DNA from: Phycisphaerales bacterium
GTDB lineage: Bacteria > Planctomycetota > Phycisphaerae > Phycisphaerales > SM1A02
Assembly (NCBI GenBank): GCA_030748575.1
Contig: JASMLR010000007.1
Coordinates: 62,001-126,000 of the forward strand
Length of the DNA: 64,000 nucleotides
Direction: 5' to 3'
A model generated the notes under the pieces. It did no database searches, was not told where the DNA came from, and saw only the letters and a list, made by a program, of their open reading frames with translations. Made by a program: the position numbers and the translations under genes. Below are positions 32,865 through 40,913 of this stretch, in pieces (the first letter of the stretch is position 1; each line of letters starts with the position of its first letter).

Positions 32865-33361
32865 TTCTGCTCGGTGAAGAGGTCCTGCTGCCCCGGATGG
32901 TCCCTGGGCTGCGACTGAAGATTGGATACTTCGGTGGCCAGTTCGGTCAGCGAGTCAAACTCCTGATACTCGCTGGCATACCTGATGTAGGCGATCTCGT
33001 CGAGGTCCCGAAGCGCCGCTGAGACACGCTTGCCAATCTCGACGCTGGGGACTTCGCGGTCGAATTCCCGCCGCACTTCTCGCTCGATCCGCTCGACCAC
33101 GTCCTCCTTGGCCTGCTCGGCGACCGGCCGCTTGCCGCAGGCCGCCAGAATGCCATGAAGGATGTTGTCTCGGTTGAAGGGAACTCGCGTGCCGTCCTTC
33201 TTGACGACCACAAGCCGCCCTGAAGACTCTGCCCGCTCGTAGGTCGTGAACCGCCACGAGCACAACTGGCACTCCCGGCGGCGGCGCACGACGTGTCCGC
33301 CGTCGGAACTCCGGCTGTCGACGACCTTGTCGTCGTCCTGATTGCAGCGGGGGCAGATCAT
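32861..33361 (-). CDS. nrdR: transcriptional repressor NrdR
   Basis: A 166-residue repressor of ribonucleotide reductase genes. The N-terminal zinc ribbon is intact (MICPRCNQDDDKVVDSR ... CQLCSWRFTTYER), and the ATP-cone domain follows (VVKKDGTRVPFNRDNILHGI). The C-terminus is slightly longer than usual and polar. The start at 33361 is fixed by the zinc ribbon. The stop overlaps thrS (ATGA), which ties nucleotide-pool control to translation genes in this operon. Confidence 0.95.
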   Translation of the reverse strand: MICPRCNQDDDKVVDSRSSDGGHVVRRRRECQLCSWRFTTYERAESSGRLVVVKKDGTRVPFNRDNILHGILAACGKRPVAEQAKEDVVERIEREVRREFDREVPSVEIGKRVSAALRDLDEIAYIRYASEYQEFDSLTELATEVSNLQSQPRDHPGQQDLFTEQN

Positions 33362-33398
33362 GGGGTCGGGGCCATGGTACCGCCGGCCCTCCCGGGTG

Positions 33399-34148
33399 CT
33401 ACTTGACCAGCGCCTCGCGGGCGTCCTGGCTGGCATAAAGGATGCGAAGGCAACCCTTGCACTGGACGATCTCGTCCGGTCTTCCGGTGACCCGGCTGAC
33501 GATGTCGAACGGAAGGTGCACATTGCAGGTGTCGCATGCGTACTCGCGGCGGCGTTTGTCAATCAGTTCGATGCTCGCCATGGCCTCGCCCTCAAAGTCG
33601 TCGGCGAGTCCGTTGAACAGCGTTTCAACGTCTGAGGGAATGCTGGTGGCCTTCTCGGCGCGTTCGGCCTCAAGTTCCGCGAGCGAGTCCTTGATCTCAT
33701 CCCGGCGGGAGGAGAGTTCGGTCTCGGCAGACTCGATGACCTTGGCCCGCTCCGCGATCCGCTCATCGGCCTCGGCAAGCTGCCCGTCAATCTCCTCGAT
33801 GCCGGAGAGTTCGGCGAGCGTCTGCTCATCGATACCGGAGCGCTTGTCCTTGAGTGCGTTGACCTCGGCGAGCACGGCGTGGTACTGCCGCGACGAGGAT
33901 GTTGAATTGAGTTCCTCTCGAAACTTCTCAATCCGCTCGTCGATGCCGGCGGCCTCGGTCTCAAGGTTGCCTGCGTGAGCCTGACGTTGCCTCTTGCGTG
34001 TTTCCAGTTCGTCGCGGCGAGTCTGCAGTGTCTGCATGTGTCCCTGCTGAACACGCAGGTAGGTCTCCGCGGAGTCGACGCGAGATCGCAGGCTTCGCAG
34101 TCTGCGGTCAACCTGAAAGAGCGCGAGGAGATCTTCAATGAGCGTCAT
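33399..34148 (-). CDS. coiled-coil protein with C4 zinc ribbon (DUF164/CdsZ type)
   Basis: A 249-residue protein. Residues about 10-190 form a long antiparallel coiled coil, and the C-terminus has a zinc ribbon with two Cys pairs (CDTCNVHLP and VQCKGCLRILY). This is the layout of the widespread zf-RING_7/DUF164 family, whose members include tethering and chaperone-like proteins. GGAG precedes the ATG at 34148 by about seven bases, and TACACT at 34183-34188 is a likely -10. It sits between cdsA and nrdR. Confidence 0.8.
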   Translation of the reverse strand: MTLIEDLLALFQVDRRLRSLRSRVDSAETYLRVQQGHMQTLQTRRDELETRKRQRQAHAGNLETEAAGIDERIEKFREELNSTSSSRQYHAVLAEVNALKDKRSGIDEQTLAELSGIEEIDGQLAEADERIAERAKVIESAETELSSRRDEIKDSLAELEAERAEKATSIPSDVETLFNGLADDFEGEAMASIELIDKRRREYACDTCNVHLPFDIVSRVTGRPDEIVQCKGCLRILYASQDAREALVK

Positions 34149-34182
34149 GGGGCACTCCGGGGCAAACGAATCGTGGCTGCGC

Positions 34183-34188
34183 AGTGTA
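34183..34188 (-). promoter_or_regulatory. probable -10 hexamer (TACACT) for the zinc-ribbon coiled-coil gene
   Basis: GCTACACTGCGCAG on the minus strand leaves a leader of about 27 bases that includes GGAG. No clear -35 at the usual spacing. Confidence 0.4.
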
Positions 34189-34215
34189 GCACGGTCCCCC
34201 GCGGCGCCGAGCAAT

Positions 34216-35088
34216 TCATGGCGTTGCCGGCACGCCCGCAAGCGTCAGGACGAGCCACGCGACCGGGCCTGCAAGCAGGATTGAATCAAGCACATCCATG
34301 ACGCCGCCCATGCCGGGGAGCGTCGAGGCGCTGTCCTTGGCGCCGCACCCACGCTTCAGCAGGCTCATGGTCAGATCTCCCCCCTGGCCGGCGACAGCGA
34401 GCACCAGGCCAAGCACCGCTGCGAGCGGCCAGCCGATGGCTGCGAATCCGGCATCCGCCAGCACGTGCGATGCAGCCACCGACACCAGGATGGCGGTGAT
34501 GCACCCTCCGATCAGCCCCTCGACCGTCTTCCCCGGGCTGAGCCATGGAATCAACTTGTGGCGGCCGATGGAACATCCCGTGAAGTAGGCCCCGATGTCA
34601 CATGATTTCGTGATCAGGACGATCGCCGCAATCCACCAGGCCGAAAGATCCTCCCGGAGGAGCAGATAGAAACCGAGTCCGATGCCGACATAGAGGGCCG
34701 TGCCGGTCGTGACGGCGGCGTCGGCAAGGACGCCCTCGGTCCGCTTGCCCTGGGCGTGCACCACCATGGACGCGAACCACAGGCCGAGTGTGACCAGTAC
34801 CGCCCATCCCGCCTCGCCGGCGGCGCCGCCGGTCCACATGGCGACGAGAAGCGAACCGCTGCCGACGATCGTCAGGACTGGCGCTGCGCGGCGGCCGGAC
34901 GCGGCTGCAACTCGGGACAACTCCAGGCCTGCAAAGACGCTCGCTACCAGACAGATGATCAGGAGGGGCAGCCCCGGTGGCAACGCGGCGCCGCTCAGGG
35001 TGAGGCCGCCCGTCTGCTCGTCCAGCCAGACGACCAGTAGCAGGACCGCAACGAGCACCGGGCCGGTGACCAGCCGCTTGCTCAACAT
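34216..35088 (-). CDS. cdsA: phosphatidate cytidylyltransferase
   Basis: A 290-residue integral membrane enzyme that makes CDP-diacylglycerol from phosphatidate and CTP, the branch point of phospholipid synthesis. Eight or so membrane helices are visible. The family motif lies at the C-terminal side (GQGGDLTMSLLKRGCGAKDS ... LPGMGGVMDVLDSIL), including the conserved Asp pair. The start MLSKRLVTGP at 35088 overlaps the rhodanese stop. The open frame upstream lies within the rhodanese gene. Confidence 0.92.
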   Translation of the reverse strand: MLSKRLVTGPVLVAVLLLVVWLDEQTGGLTLSGAALPPGLPLLIICLVASVFAGLELSRVAAASGRRAAPVLTIVGSGSLLVAMWTGGAAGEAGWAVLVTLGLWFASMVVHAQGKRTEGVLADAAVTTGTALYVGIGLGFYLLLREDLSAWWIAAIVLITKSCDIGAYFTGCSIGRHKLIPWLSPGKTVEGLIGGCITAILVSVAASHVLADAGFAAIGWPLAAVLGLVLAVAGQGGDLTMSLLKRGCGAKDSASTLPGMGGVMDVLDSILLAGPVAWLVLTLAGVPATP

Positions 35089-35459
35089 GTTGGAGCGCCC
35101 TGGTCGCCGAGCCCATCGATGCCGCCGGCGAGCGACCGCACGCACGCGAATCCTCGATGGCTCAGGTACCGCGTGACGATGCGGGAGCGGCGTCCGGTGC
35201 GGCAATACACCACGACCATCCGCGACTTCCAGCGGTCCAGTTCGTCCAGCCGCACGCTGATTTCCTGCATGGGCACCAGTTCCGCACCGGGCAGATGCCT
35301 CTCGTCGAACTCCGGAACCGTCCGGCAATCGAGCAGCAGCAGGTCCTCAAAGCGACGCTTCAGCAGGGGAAGGTCGGAGGGCCGAACTTCCCACACGTCA
35401 CCCTCGGCGGCGGATGCCGGCTCAGGCGGGGGACTGTGCGCGTCTCGCGGGGCTGGCAT
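35082..35459 (-). CDS. rhodanese-like domain protein
   Basis: A 125-residue single rhodanese domain. The active-site loop CRTGRRSR holds the catalytic cysteine, and LLLDCRTVPEFDERHLPGA is the typical N-terminal part. Such proteins carry persulfide sulfur. A Pro-rich stretch of about 20 residues precedes the domain. No ribosome binding site is seen, but a TACCAT hexamer lies six bases before the ATG. It is followed directly by cdsA. Confidence 0.85.
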   Translation of the reverse strand: MPAPRDAHSPPPEPASAAEGDVWEVRPSDLPLLKRRFEDLLLLDCRTVPEFDERHLPGAELVPMQEISVRLDELDRWKSRMVVVYCRTGRRSRIVTRYLSHRGFACVRSLAGGIDGLGDQGAPTC

Positions 35460-35465
35460 GGGTCG

Positions 35466-35471
35466 ATGGTA
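35466..35471 (-). promoter_or_regulatory. -10-like hexamer (TACCAT) close to the rhodanese gene start
   Basis: TACCAT on the minus strand ends six bases before the ATG at 35459. The hexamer lies in the 18-bp gap after recX. Confidence 0.4.
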
Positions 35472-35477
35472 CCGGGA

Positions 35478-36113
35478 TCACTCCGGCAGAATCGTGCGGA
35501 TCGCCTCGGCGACCGCGTCCTCATCGAATCCGCGGCGTGCCAGTCGGCCTGCGAGCCGCCGCGCCGCCACCTCCCGCGGAAGCCCCTTCAGCCCGCGTGC
35601 GGCTCGGCGGGTCGCTTCTTCAAGGTCGTGGTGGCCGTCGCGGTCTTGCATGGCCGCGTCCACAGCGTGGGCCGCGTGGTCCTGCGTGAATCCTCTGCTC
35701 GTCAGCATCTGCATCAGGCGAGCCCGGCCGACCGGTTCCTTGCGGAGCGTCTCGACGACCAGTTGAGCCGCCGCGCGGGCGTCATCCAGAATCCCATCCT
35801 CGGCCAGCCCGTCAAGGACGATGCCGATGTCCTCCTCCGTGCCATGCGTTGCCAGTCGCGATTCGAGTCTGGCCCTGCTTGCGGCCGCCCGGGAGAGCGA
35901 GCGAATGGCCCGCAGTCGCAGCGCGACGCGGCGACCGGCCAGTTCAAGTTGGCCGCGTCGCGACGCATCCAGCGGCTCGCCCACGCGCAGGCCAAGCGTC
36001 TCGACATCGATGCGCCGAACGCGGGCCACGCAGCGATCGCCGCAGTGCACCAGGCGAAGGTCCGGCTCTCGGGGATCCGCCGTGACGGACGTGATGCAGG
36101 GCGAGTCAGCCAT
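35478..36113 (-). CDS. recX: RecX family regulatory protein
   Basis: A 211-residue helical protein of the RecX type, which binds RecA filaments and limits recombination. The three-helix repeats are visible, as in RARLESRLATHGTEEDIGIV, KEPVGRARLMQMLTSRGFTQ and AARRLAGRLARRGFDEDAV. recA is not next to it. The N-terminal 70 residues are less typical. The start at 36113 overlaps the TPR gene by eight bases. Confidence 0.85.
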   Translation of the reverse strand: MADSPCITSVTADPREPDLRLVHCGDRCVARVRRIDVETLGLRVGEPLDASRRGQLELAGRRVALRLRAIRSLSRAAASRARLESRLATHGTEEDIGIVLDGLAEDGILDDARAAAQLVVETLRKEPVGRARLMQMLTSRGFTQDHAAHAVDAAMQDRDGHHDLEEATRRAARGLKGLPREVAARRLAGRLARRGFDEDAVAEAIRTILPE

Positions 36114-36426
36114 CGAGCCGAAGCGTGACTCTGAGTTCCGCAAGTTCGGAGTAGGCCTTGTCATCCCCCTGGGACTCGGCAATCTCCAGGCCGCGGTCAA
36201 TGGCGGCGGCCGCTTCGGGCTGCTTCCGGAGTTGGGCGAGCGACCGGGCCAATTGAAAGCAGGCGTAGGGCTGGTCGGGGTCCGAGACGAGTGACTGCTC
36301 TAGGTGCGCCGCTGCCGCCTGATGTTCGTCCCGTCCGGCGTACTCCATGCCGAGCGCATAGAGGCAGAATGCGTCCTCGGGGTCGGCATCGAGCATTCGG
36401 CGGAGTTGTTCAATGCGGTCTGCCAT
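36106..36426 (-). CDS. small TPR protein, 106 aa
   Basis: Two to three tetratricopeptide repeats fill the protein (ALGMEYAGRDEHQAAAAHLEQ and ACFQLARSLAQLRKQPEAAA). There is no signal or membrane segment, so it is cytoplasmic and probably a protein-binding module. The start MADRIEQLRRML at 36426 is preferred over the upstream ATG because that would run into the divergent lipoprotein gene. First gene of the recX-cdsA-thrS run. Confidence 0.75.
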   Translation of the reverse strand: MADRIEQLRRMLDADPEDAFCLYALGMEYAGRDEHQAAAAHLEQSLVSDPDQPYACFQLARSLAQLRKQPEAAAAIDRGLEIAESQGDDKAYSELAELRVTLRLDG

Positions 36427-36451
36427 GGTGGTCGGTTGGTTGGTCCTTTCG

Positions 36452-36457
36452 TATCCT
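36452..36457 (+). promoter_or_regulatory. -10-like hexamer (TATCCT) close to the lipoprotein gene start
   Basis: TATCCT lies seven bases before the ATG at 36465, inside a 38-bp divergent gap that leaves little room for any other promoter. Confidence 0.4.
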
Positions 36458-36464
36458 TCACCGC

Positions 36465-37922
36465 ATGCCAATCACCCGGCTCAGCGGCCCGCCGCCCATC
36501 CTACTCCTGACGATGCTCCTGGGAGCCGCAGGGGGATGCGCTTCACAATGGAAGCCTGTGACGTCTACGCGTCCTCAGACCGAGTCGATCAGGATCGACC
36601 ACTCGACGCATGGCACGCAGCGGCGGATGCAGGTGCAGGATCAGGCCTGGTACCAGTTGTCAGGGACCAGTCTGCTGGCCCTTGACCAGCAAGGACGGGT
36701 GATTTCAACGACGCATCTGGCTTCGCCGGGCTCGGCGCCGAACGCATCCGACCTGGTCGTGACCGATACCGAGGTCGCGGTGCTGCTCGGAGACGCCGAA
36801 GTTGTCGTGCTCGATCGCACCAATCCCTGGAGACCGGTCGAGGTCGACCGGGTGAGCGGGTCGGATCTGGGCTTCTGGCCGCAAGGGCTGGAATCGTGGG
36901 GCGATGGCGTCGTTGCGGTCGGGCCGGGCGGTGCCCGGACATTTGACGGCGAGGTCGTGGTGCGAACAGACGGCGAGCCGGTGACGTGCGTGGTCGCCGC
37001 CGGCGGCCGCGTCCTGCACGTGAGCGGTCGGCGGATCCACCGGCGAGCCGGCGGTCAATACCTGGGGACGGCCTCTCTTCTCGAGGTGGCCGAGCCTCAT
37101 CCGACGCTTCCGGAAGGGGCCATGCTGTTTGCGCGGAACGAGCGGTCCGGCGGGCTGGTCGGTGTACTCGGCGCGGATTGCAGAGAACTTCATGCGGAGC
37201 AATGGACGTCGGCGGTTCCGGGCGAGGTGCTTCGGCTGCGTCAGGACGGTGGCCGCGTGCTTGTGGTCTCCACGGAGGGCTTCGGTGTCTACCGGCTGAC
37301 CAGTGATGGACTGGTTCGCGCATTCTGGACCGATGTCGAGGGCGTGCAGGACGCGGACTGGCTGGACGAGCATCGACTGGCCGTCGCGGGCACGTTCGGG
37401 CGGGGCATCGTGAATACCCAGCGGGCCAATCCTCTGGACTCGCCCGAGCACTGGACCCATGCGCCAGCCGGGCTCACCCGGGCAGCCTCCGACGGGGAAA
37501 TGTTGATTGCCGACACGCCGCACGGTCGGTGGGCCTACCGACCGGGGCGTGAGCCTGAGCGGATTGACTCGGATGGTTCGGCGTTGGCTGCGCCGGCCAC
37601 GACCGCCTCGGTGCTCGGCTGGACCGTGACGATTGAAGAGGACGGGTCCGCTGAGATGGAGACGCCGGGAGGCGTGCAGCGGCTCCATCCGCCGGGCGGC
37701 GGCCGCTTCCGGTGCGTCGCCTCGACCGAGGACGCGTTCTGGTTGGGACACGACCGGGGCATCCTGCTGCTGATGTTGTCGGGGGACGACAGCGAAACGG
37801 CGAGGCGTTTGGGCGTGCTCATCGACGGGCCGGTGATCGCCATCGAACCGCTGATCCTCGGCGGCGGCGTCGCGTATGCGTCCACCCACGGTGGGTTCGG
37901 CGTGGTCCGCGAGGTGTACTGA
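36465..37922 (+). CDS. lipoprotein, probably a beta-propeller
   Basis: A 485-residue exported protein with signal and lipobox (GAAGGC near residue 23). The mature part is built of short beta strands with repeated phrases such as LVVTDTEVAVLLGDAEVVVL and VVRTDGEPVTCVVAAGGRVL, which look like WD40-like or quinoprotein-like propeller blades. Close relatives in other bacteria are annotated as beta-propeller domain proteins. No catalytic motif is seen. It is divergent from the TPR-recX operon. Confidence 0.65.
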   Translation: MPITRLSGPPPILLLTMLLGAAGGCASQWKPVTSTRPQTESIRIDHSTHGTQRRMQVQDQAWYQLSGTSLLALDQQGRVISTTHLASPGSAPNASDLVVTDTEVAVLLGDAEVVVLDRTNPWRPVEVDRVSGSDLGFWPQGLESWGDGVVAVGPGGARTFDGEVVVRTDGEPVTCVVAAGGRVLHVSGRRIHRRAGGQYLGTASLLEVAEPHPTLPEGAMLFARNERSGGLVGVLGADCRELHAEQWTSAVPGEVLRLRQDGGRVLVVSTEGFGVYRLTSDGLVRAFWTDVEGVQDADWLDEHRLAVAGTFGRGIVNTQRANPLDSPEHWTHAPAGLTRAASDGEMLIADTPHGRWAYRPGREPERIDSDGSALAAPATTASVLGWTVTIEEDGSAEMETPGGVQRLHPPGGGRFRCVASTEDAFWLGHDRGILLLMLSGDDSETARRLGVLIDGPVIAIEPLILGGGVAYASTHGGFGVVREVY

Positions 37923-37936
37923 GCGACCGGGCCGGA

Positions 37937-38623
37937 TTACGGCGTGGCACACGAGCAGCGTTCGGGCCGCCCGTATCTTGCGCACACCGGGTGGTCGCCG
38001 CACGTGCAGTGGCGGGCTTTACAGGCGTAGCGGCCGTGAAAGACCAGCAGGTGGCTGAGCATCGTCCATCGGGCTCGCGGGAAGCGGGCCATCAGGTCCT
38101 GTTCGATCCGATCCACTTTGCCTTCGTGATCGGTGAGGTCGAACCGCCACGCCAGCCGCGCGACGTGCGTGTCCACCACCACGCCTTCGTTGACGCCGAA
38201 GGCATTGCCGAGCACGACATTGGCCGTCTTTCGAGCGACGCCTCGCAGCGTGATCAACTCCTTCATCGTGCGGGGCACTTCACCGCCGTACTCGTCCCGG
38301 ACGCGGCGCATCGACTCGACGACGGCCTTGGCCTTGTTTCGGAACAGCCCGATGGTGGCGATGTACGGTTCAATGTCCGCAGGCTCCGCTGCCGCGAAGG
38401 CTTCGACGCTTGGGAACGCCGCAAAGAGGGCCGGGGCCGCGGCGTTGACCGCCACATCCGTGCTCTGCGCCGAGAGAATGGTCGAGATCAGCAGTTCGTG
38501 AGGCTTGGTCCAGGTCAACTCACACGTGGCATTCGGCCACGCTGCCTCCAGCGCTTTGTACAGCCGGGTCGCTCGCGCCTTCTGCGCCGGCGTGGCGGTC
38601 GGAAACTGTTTCGCGGGGCTCAT
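37937..38623 (-). CDS. nth: endonuclease III
   Basis: A 228-residue DNA glycosylase/AP lyase of base excision repair. The helix-hairpin-helix with the catalytic lysine is LRGVARKTANVVLG near residue 124, and the catalytic Asp is in VVVDTHVARLAWR. The C-terminus is cysteine-rich (CKARHCTCGDHPVC), but the spacing is not the standard C-X6-C-X2-C-X5-C, so the 4Fe-4S site is rearranged. The ATGA overlap with moaE makes a two-gene unit. Confidence 0.92.
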   Translation of the reverse strand: MSPAKQFPTATPAQKARATRLYKALEAAWPNATCELTWTKPHELLISTILSAQSTDVAVNAAAPALFAAFPSVEAFAAAEPADIEPYIATIGLFRNKAKAVVESMRRVRDEYGGEVPRTMKELITLRGVARKTANVVLGNAFGVNEGVVVDTHVARLAWRFDLTDHEGKVDRIEQDLMARFPRARWTMLSHLLVFHGRYACKARHCTCGDHPVCARYGRPERCSCATP

Positions 38624-39063
38624 GCTTCAGGCCTGACCGGCGTCCCGTCCACCCAGGTCGTTCCGTCGGCCCATACCTCCCGTTTCCAGATCGGAAGACG
38701 GACCTTGAGCGTGTCGATGAGCCAGCGGCATGCTTCGAAGGCTTCCGCCCGGTGCCCGGCAAGCACTTCGATGGCAACGCTTGCCTGGCCCGGGGCAACC
38801 TTGCCCGTCGCATGTTGCAGCCTGATGGCGTGGAGGGGCCATCGGGCTGCGGCTTGCGTCGCCAGTTCCTGCATCAGCGGGGCCACCATCTCCGGATGGG
38901 TTTCGTAGTCAAGATGGTGCAGCTCGCCGTGTCGCTCATGTTGCTCCGCCCGCGTCCTGCCGAGGAAGACGACCTCGGCGCCGCAGGCGGGGGTGTGGTC
39001 GAAGCCACACGGCTCGACCGGACCTGAGACGAGGGAGGTCTCGATGTGGGGCGGGCTGCACAT
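38620..39063 (-). CDS. moaE: molybdopterin synthase catalytic subunit MoaE
   Basis: A 147-residue subunit that adds dithiolene sulfur to precursor Z in molybdenum cofactor synthesis. The family blocks are GAEVVFLGRTR, LDYETHPEMVAPLM and the catalytic KREVWADGTTWVDG at the end. MoaD and other moa genes are not in the window. No ribosome binding site. TACCGT at 39070-39075 lies six bases before the ATG. Confidence 0.92.
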   Translation of the reverse strand: MCSPPHIETSLVSGPVEPCGFDHTPACGAEVVFLGRTRAEQHERHGELHHLDYETHPEMVAPLMQELATQAAARWPLHAIRLQHATGKVAPGQASVAIEVLAGHRAEAFEACRWLIDTLKVRLPIWKREVWADGTTWVDGTPVRPEA

Positions 39064-39069
39064 ACCGTC

Positions 39070-39075
39070 ACGGTA
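39070..39075 (-). promoter_or_regulatory. -10-like hexamer (TACCGT) close to the moaE start
   Basis: GATACCGT on the minus strand ends six bases before the moaE ATG. The 33-bp divergent gap also holds the hexamer for the gene on the other strand. Confidence 0.4.
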
Positions 39076-39083
39076 TCGCCTGC

Positions 39084-39089
39084 TAGGCT
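39084..39089 (+). promoter_or_regulatory. -10-like hexamer (TAGGCT) close to the TIM-barrel gene start
   Basis: TAGGCT lies seven bases before the ATG at 39097, in the same 33-bp divergent gap as the moaE hexamer. Confidence 0.4.
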
Positions 39090-39096
39090 TCCGCGC

Positions 39097-39819
39097 ATGG
39101 TTCAGGGCGATGACTTCCCGGACGCGCCGTTGGCGCCGACCGTGTGCGAACTCGGGCCGGACCTGCGGGAGTCGATCGCCCGCCTCGGGCGATCGGGGTG
39201 GCGGGCTGCGCAGCTGGCTGCTTCCGGGCCCCATGGCCTTCGACCTCGGGCCATGACCAACTCGGCCCGGCGTGACCTGGCACTGACGCTCCGGCGGGCC
39301 GATGTGATGGCCGCCGGTCTGGACGTCTGGATTCCGGTCGAGCACTTTGAGGATGACGCCACCGTCGAGCGGGCGATTGAAGCGGTGCAGGCCGCGTGTG
39401 GTCTCGCAGGCGAACTGGGGCGGTGTCCGGTGACGATGCGGCTGCCCTCCACGCCGCTTCCAGCCGATGTGCAGGCGGCGATCGGCCGCTCGGCCGGGCA
39501 GGCAGGGGTCTGCATCGCGGCGGCGGGCGTGGCCGAGCGACCGGCGTGGTGCATTCCGTGCGTTGATCCGCCCGTGTATCTGGAAGCCGGAGAGGATCCC
39601 GTGGCTGCGGCGGCCAATCCGCTGGCGGCGGTGCGGTTCTGTGATCTGGTCGATGGCGTCCGCGGGCCGCCCGGGGCGGGGGGCCGCCTGGACGTGCTGG
39701 CCTACCGAACCGCCTGCAAGGTGGCCGCGCCCCACCGCCCGGTGGTCGCGGATGTGCGTCTACTGGCGGATCCGCCGGCTGCGCTGGCCACCATGCGGCG
39801 GGTATGGAACGCGGCCTGA
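39097..39819 (+). CDS. sugar-phosphate-isomerase-like TIM-barrel protein
   Basis: A 240-residue soluble protein whose opening (PTVCELGPDLRESIARLGRSG and WRAAQLAASGPHGLRPR) matches a group of planctomycete proteins distantly related to xylose isomerase-like TIM barrels. The barrel would be shorter than the usual 270-300 residues, and the metal-binding Glu/His set of true isomerases is not evident. Function unknown. A -10-like hexamer lies seven bases before the ATG. acpS follows after 44 bases. Confidence 0.6.
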   Translation: MVQGDDFPDAPLAPTVCELGPDLRESIARLGRSGWRAAQLAASGPHGLRPRAMTNSARRDLALTLRRADVMAAGLDVWIPVEHFEDDATVERAIEAVQAACGLAGELGRCPVTMRLPSTPLPADVQAAIGRSAGQAGVCIAAAGVAERPAWCIPCVDPPVYLEAGEDPVAAAANPLAAVRFCDLVDGVRGPPGAGGRLDVLAYRTACKVAAPHRPVVADVRLLADPPAALATMRRVWNAA

Positions 39820-39850
39820 TGATGGACGGTCGGTCGTGTCGGGAGAGCGG

Positions 39851-39856
39851 TACACT
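39851..39856 (+). promoter_or_regulatory. -10-like hexamer (TACACT) close to the acpS start
   Basis: GGTACACTTG places TACACT seven bases before the acpS ATG at 39864. Confidence 0.4.
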
Positions 39857-39863
39857 TGCCGCC

Positions 39864-40265
39864 ATGGCCGGACTGCTGCATGGCGTGGACATCGTCGACA
39901 TCGATCGGATTGGTGACCTTGTGCAGTCCCACGGCGATCGATTCGTGACGAGAGTGTTTACCGAGCCGGAGCGGCGGTACGCCGAGTCCTCCAGGCCCGG
40001 CCGCCTGGAGCGATACGCTGCGAGGTTTGCCGCCAAGGAAGCCGTGTTCAAGGCGCTCGGATGCGGCTGGGCGGGGGGAACCGCGTGGACCGATGTGTCC
40101 GTGTCGCACCGGGAGGGAGGCGGGCCTGAGGTGTCGGTTGCAGGCCACACCGCGACGCTTGCTGCGGCGAAAGGCGTTCAGCGGTGGGAGATTTCGCTCT
40201 CCCACGCGGGGGGGCTTGCCATGGCAAGTGTGATCGGAGTTCAAGGAGATGCTGTCGATGGCTAG
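39864..40265 (+). CDS. acpS: holo-[acyl-carrier-protein] synthase
   Basis: A 133-residue enzyme that transfers the 4'-phosphopantetheine arm of CoA to acyl carrier protein. The signature GVDIVDIDRIGDLV (magnesium-binding Asp) is at the N-terminus, and RYAARFAAKEAVFKALG is the second motif. The length fits AcpS (about 120-130). The start has no ribosome binding site but a -10-like hexamer just upstream. Its stop overlaps the start of the next gene. Confidence 0.94.
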   Translation: MAGLLHGVDIVDIDRIGDLVQSHGDRFVTRVFTEPERRYAESSRPGRLERYAARFAAKEAVFKALGCGWAGGTAWTDVSVSHREGGGPEVSVAGHTATLAAAKGVQRWEISLSHAGGLAMASVIGVQGDAVDG

Positions 40266-40911
40266 GCGGGGCTCGCGTCCTTCGCTCTATGAAGTCGGCC
40301 AGCCGCGGCTCAGCCGCGGCGGGCAGGAGACCGGGCCGGACGGATCCGCGGGCGAAGCAGCCCCGGGTCGGACCAGCCTGCGGATCCCGCTTGGCTTCAT
40401 GTGGCTGATCGTTCTCGGCGGCGCAGCCCTGGTGATCATCGCCTGGGTGGCCGGCCGCGGCGCTGGCGTCGAGGAGGCTCGGACGGCCGGCGCGCTCGAG
40501 GCCGCGCAGGCCCGCGTCACGGACCCCTTGCACGTTGAGCCATCCCCTCCGCCGCGGGCCGAGGTGGCAGTGACGCCCCCTCCTCAGACCGAAAGGGCGG
40601 TTTCTGAGGCTCCAGCAGGCGATCCTCTGGTCTCGGGCCTGTATTACTTCGTCCTGGCCGAGTGGCGTCCGAGCGACATGGAGCGGCTTGCCGACTTCTG
40701 TCGCAGCCAGGGACTTGAAGTGGCGGTCGTTTCGGGGGACAATGCGCGGCTCGCGAAGCTCATCGCCCTTCCCGGGCTGCGGTCGGACCGGTCGTCTGAT
40801 CCCGCGGTTCAGGAACTCGCCAGTAGGATTGCCGCCGTGGGGCGGCTGTGGCGGGCTGGTGGCGGGAAGACGAGTTTCGATGACAAGTACCTGATGCGCA
40901 AGGGCGACTGA
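40258..40911 (+). CDS. single-pass membrane protein, possibly SPOR-like
   Basis: A 217-residue protein with a polar N-terminus of about 45 residues, one membrane helix (GFMWLIVLGGAALVIIAWVAG) and a Pro/Ala-rich linker. A compact C-terminal domain (GLYYFVLAEWRPSDMERLAD and FCRSQGLEVAVVSGDN) has the beta-alpha-beta order of SPOR domains that bind denuded peptidoglycan, but the match is weak. AAGGAG lies nine bases before the ATG at 40258, which supports that start over the ATG at 40249. The small basic protein gene follows. Confidence 0.65.
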   Translation: MARRGSRPSLYEVGQPRLSRGGQETGPDGSAGEAAPGRTSLRIPLGFMWLIVLGGAALVIIAWVAGRGAGVEEARTAGALEAAQARVTDPLHVEPSPPPRAEVAVTPPPQTERAVSEAPAGDPLVSGLYYFVLAEWRPSDMERLADFCRSQGLEVAVVSGDNARLAKLIALPGLRSDRSSDPAVQELASRIAAVGRLWRAGGGKTSFDDKYLMRKGD

Positions 40912-40913
40912 CC

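Noticed and set aside
32861-33000. T-box or other tRNA-sensing leader before thrS
   Set aside because: The thrS start overlaps the nrdR stop, so no leader exists at that position.
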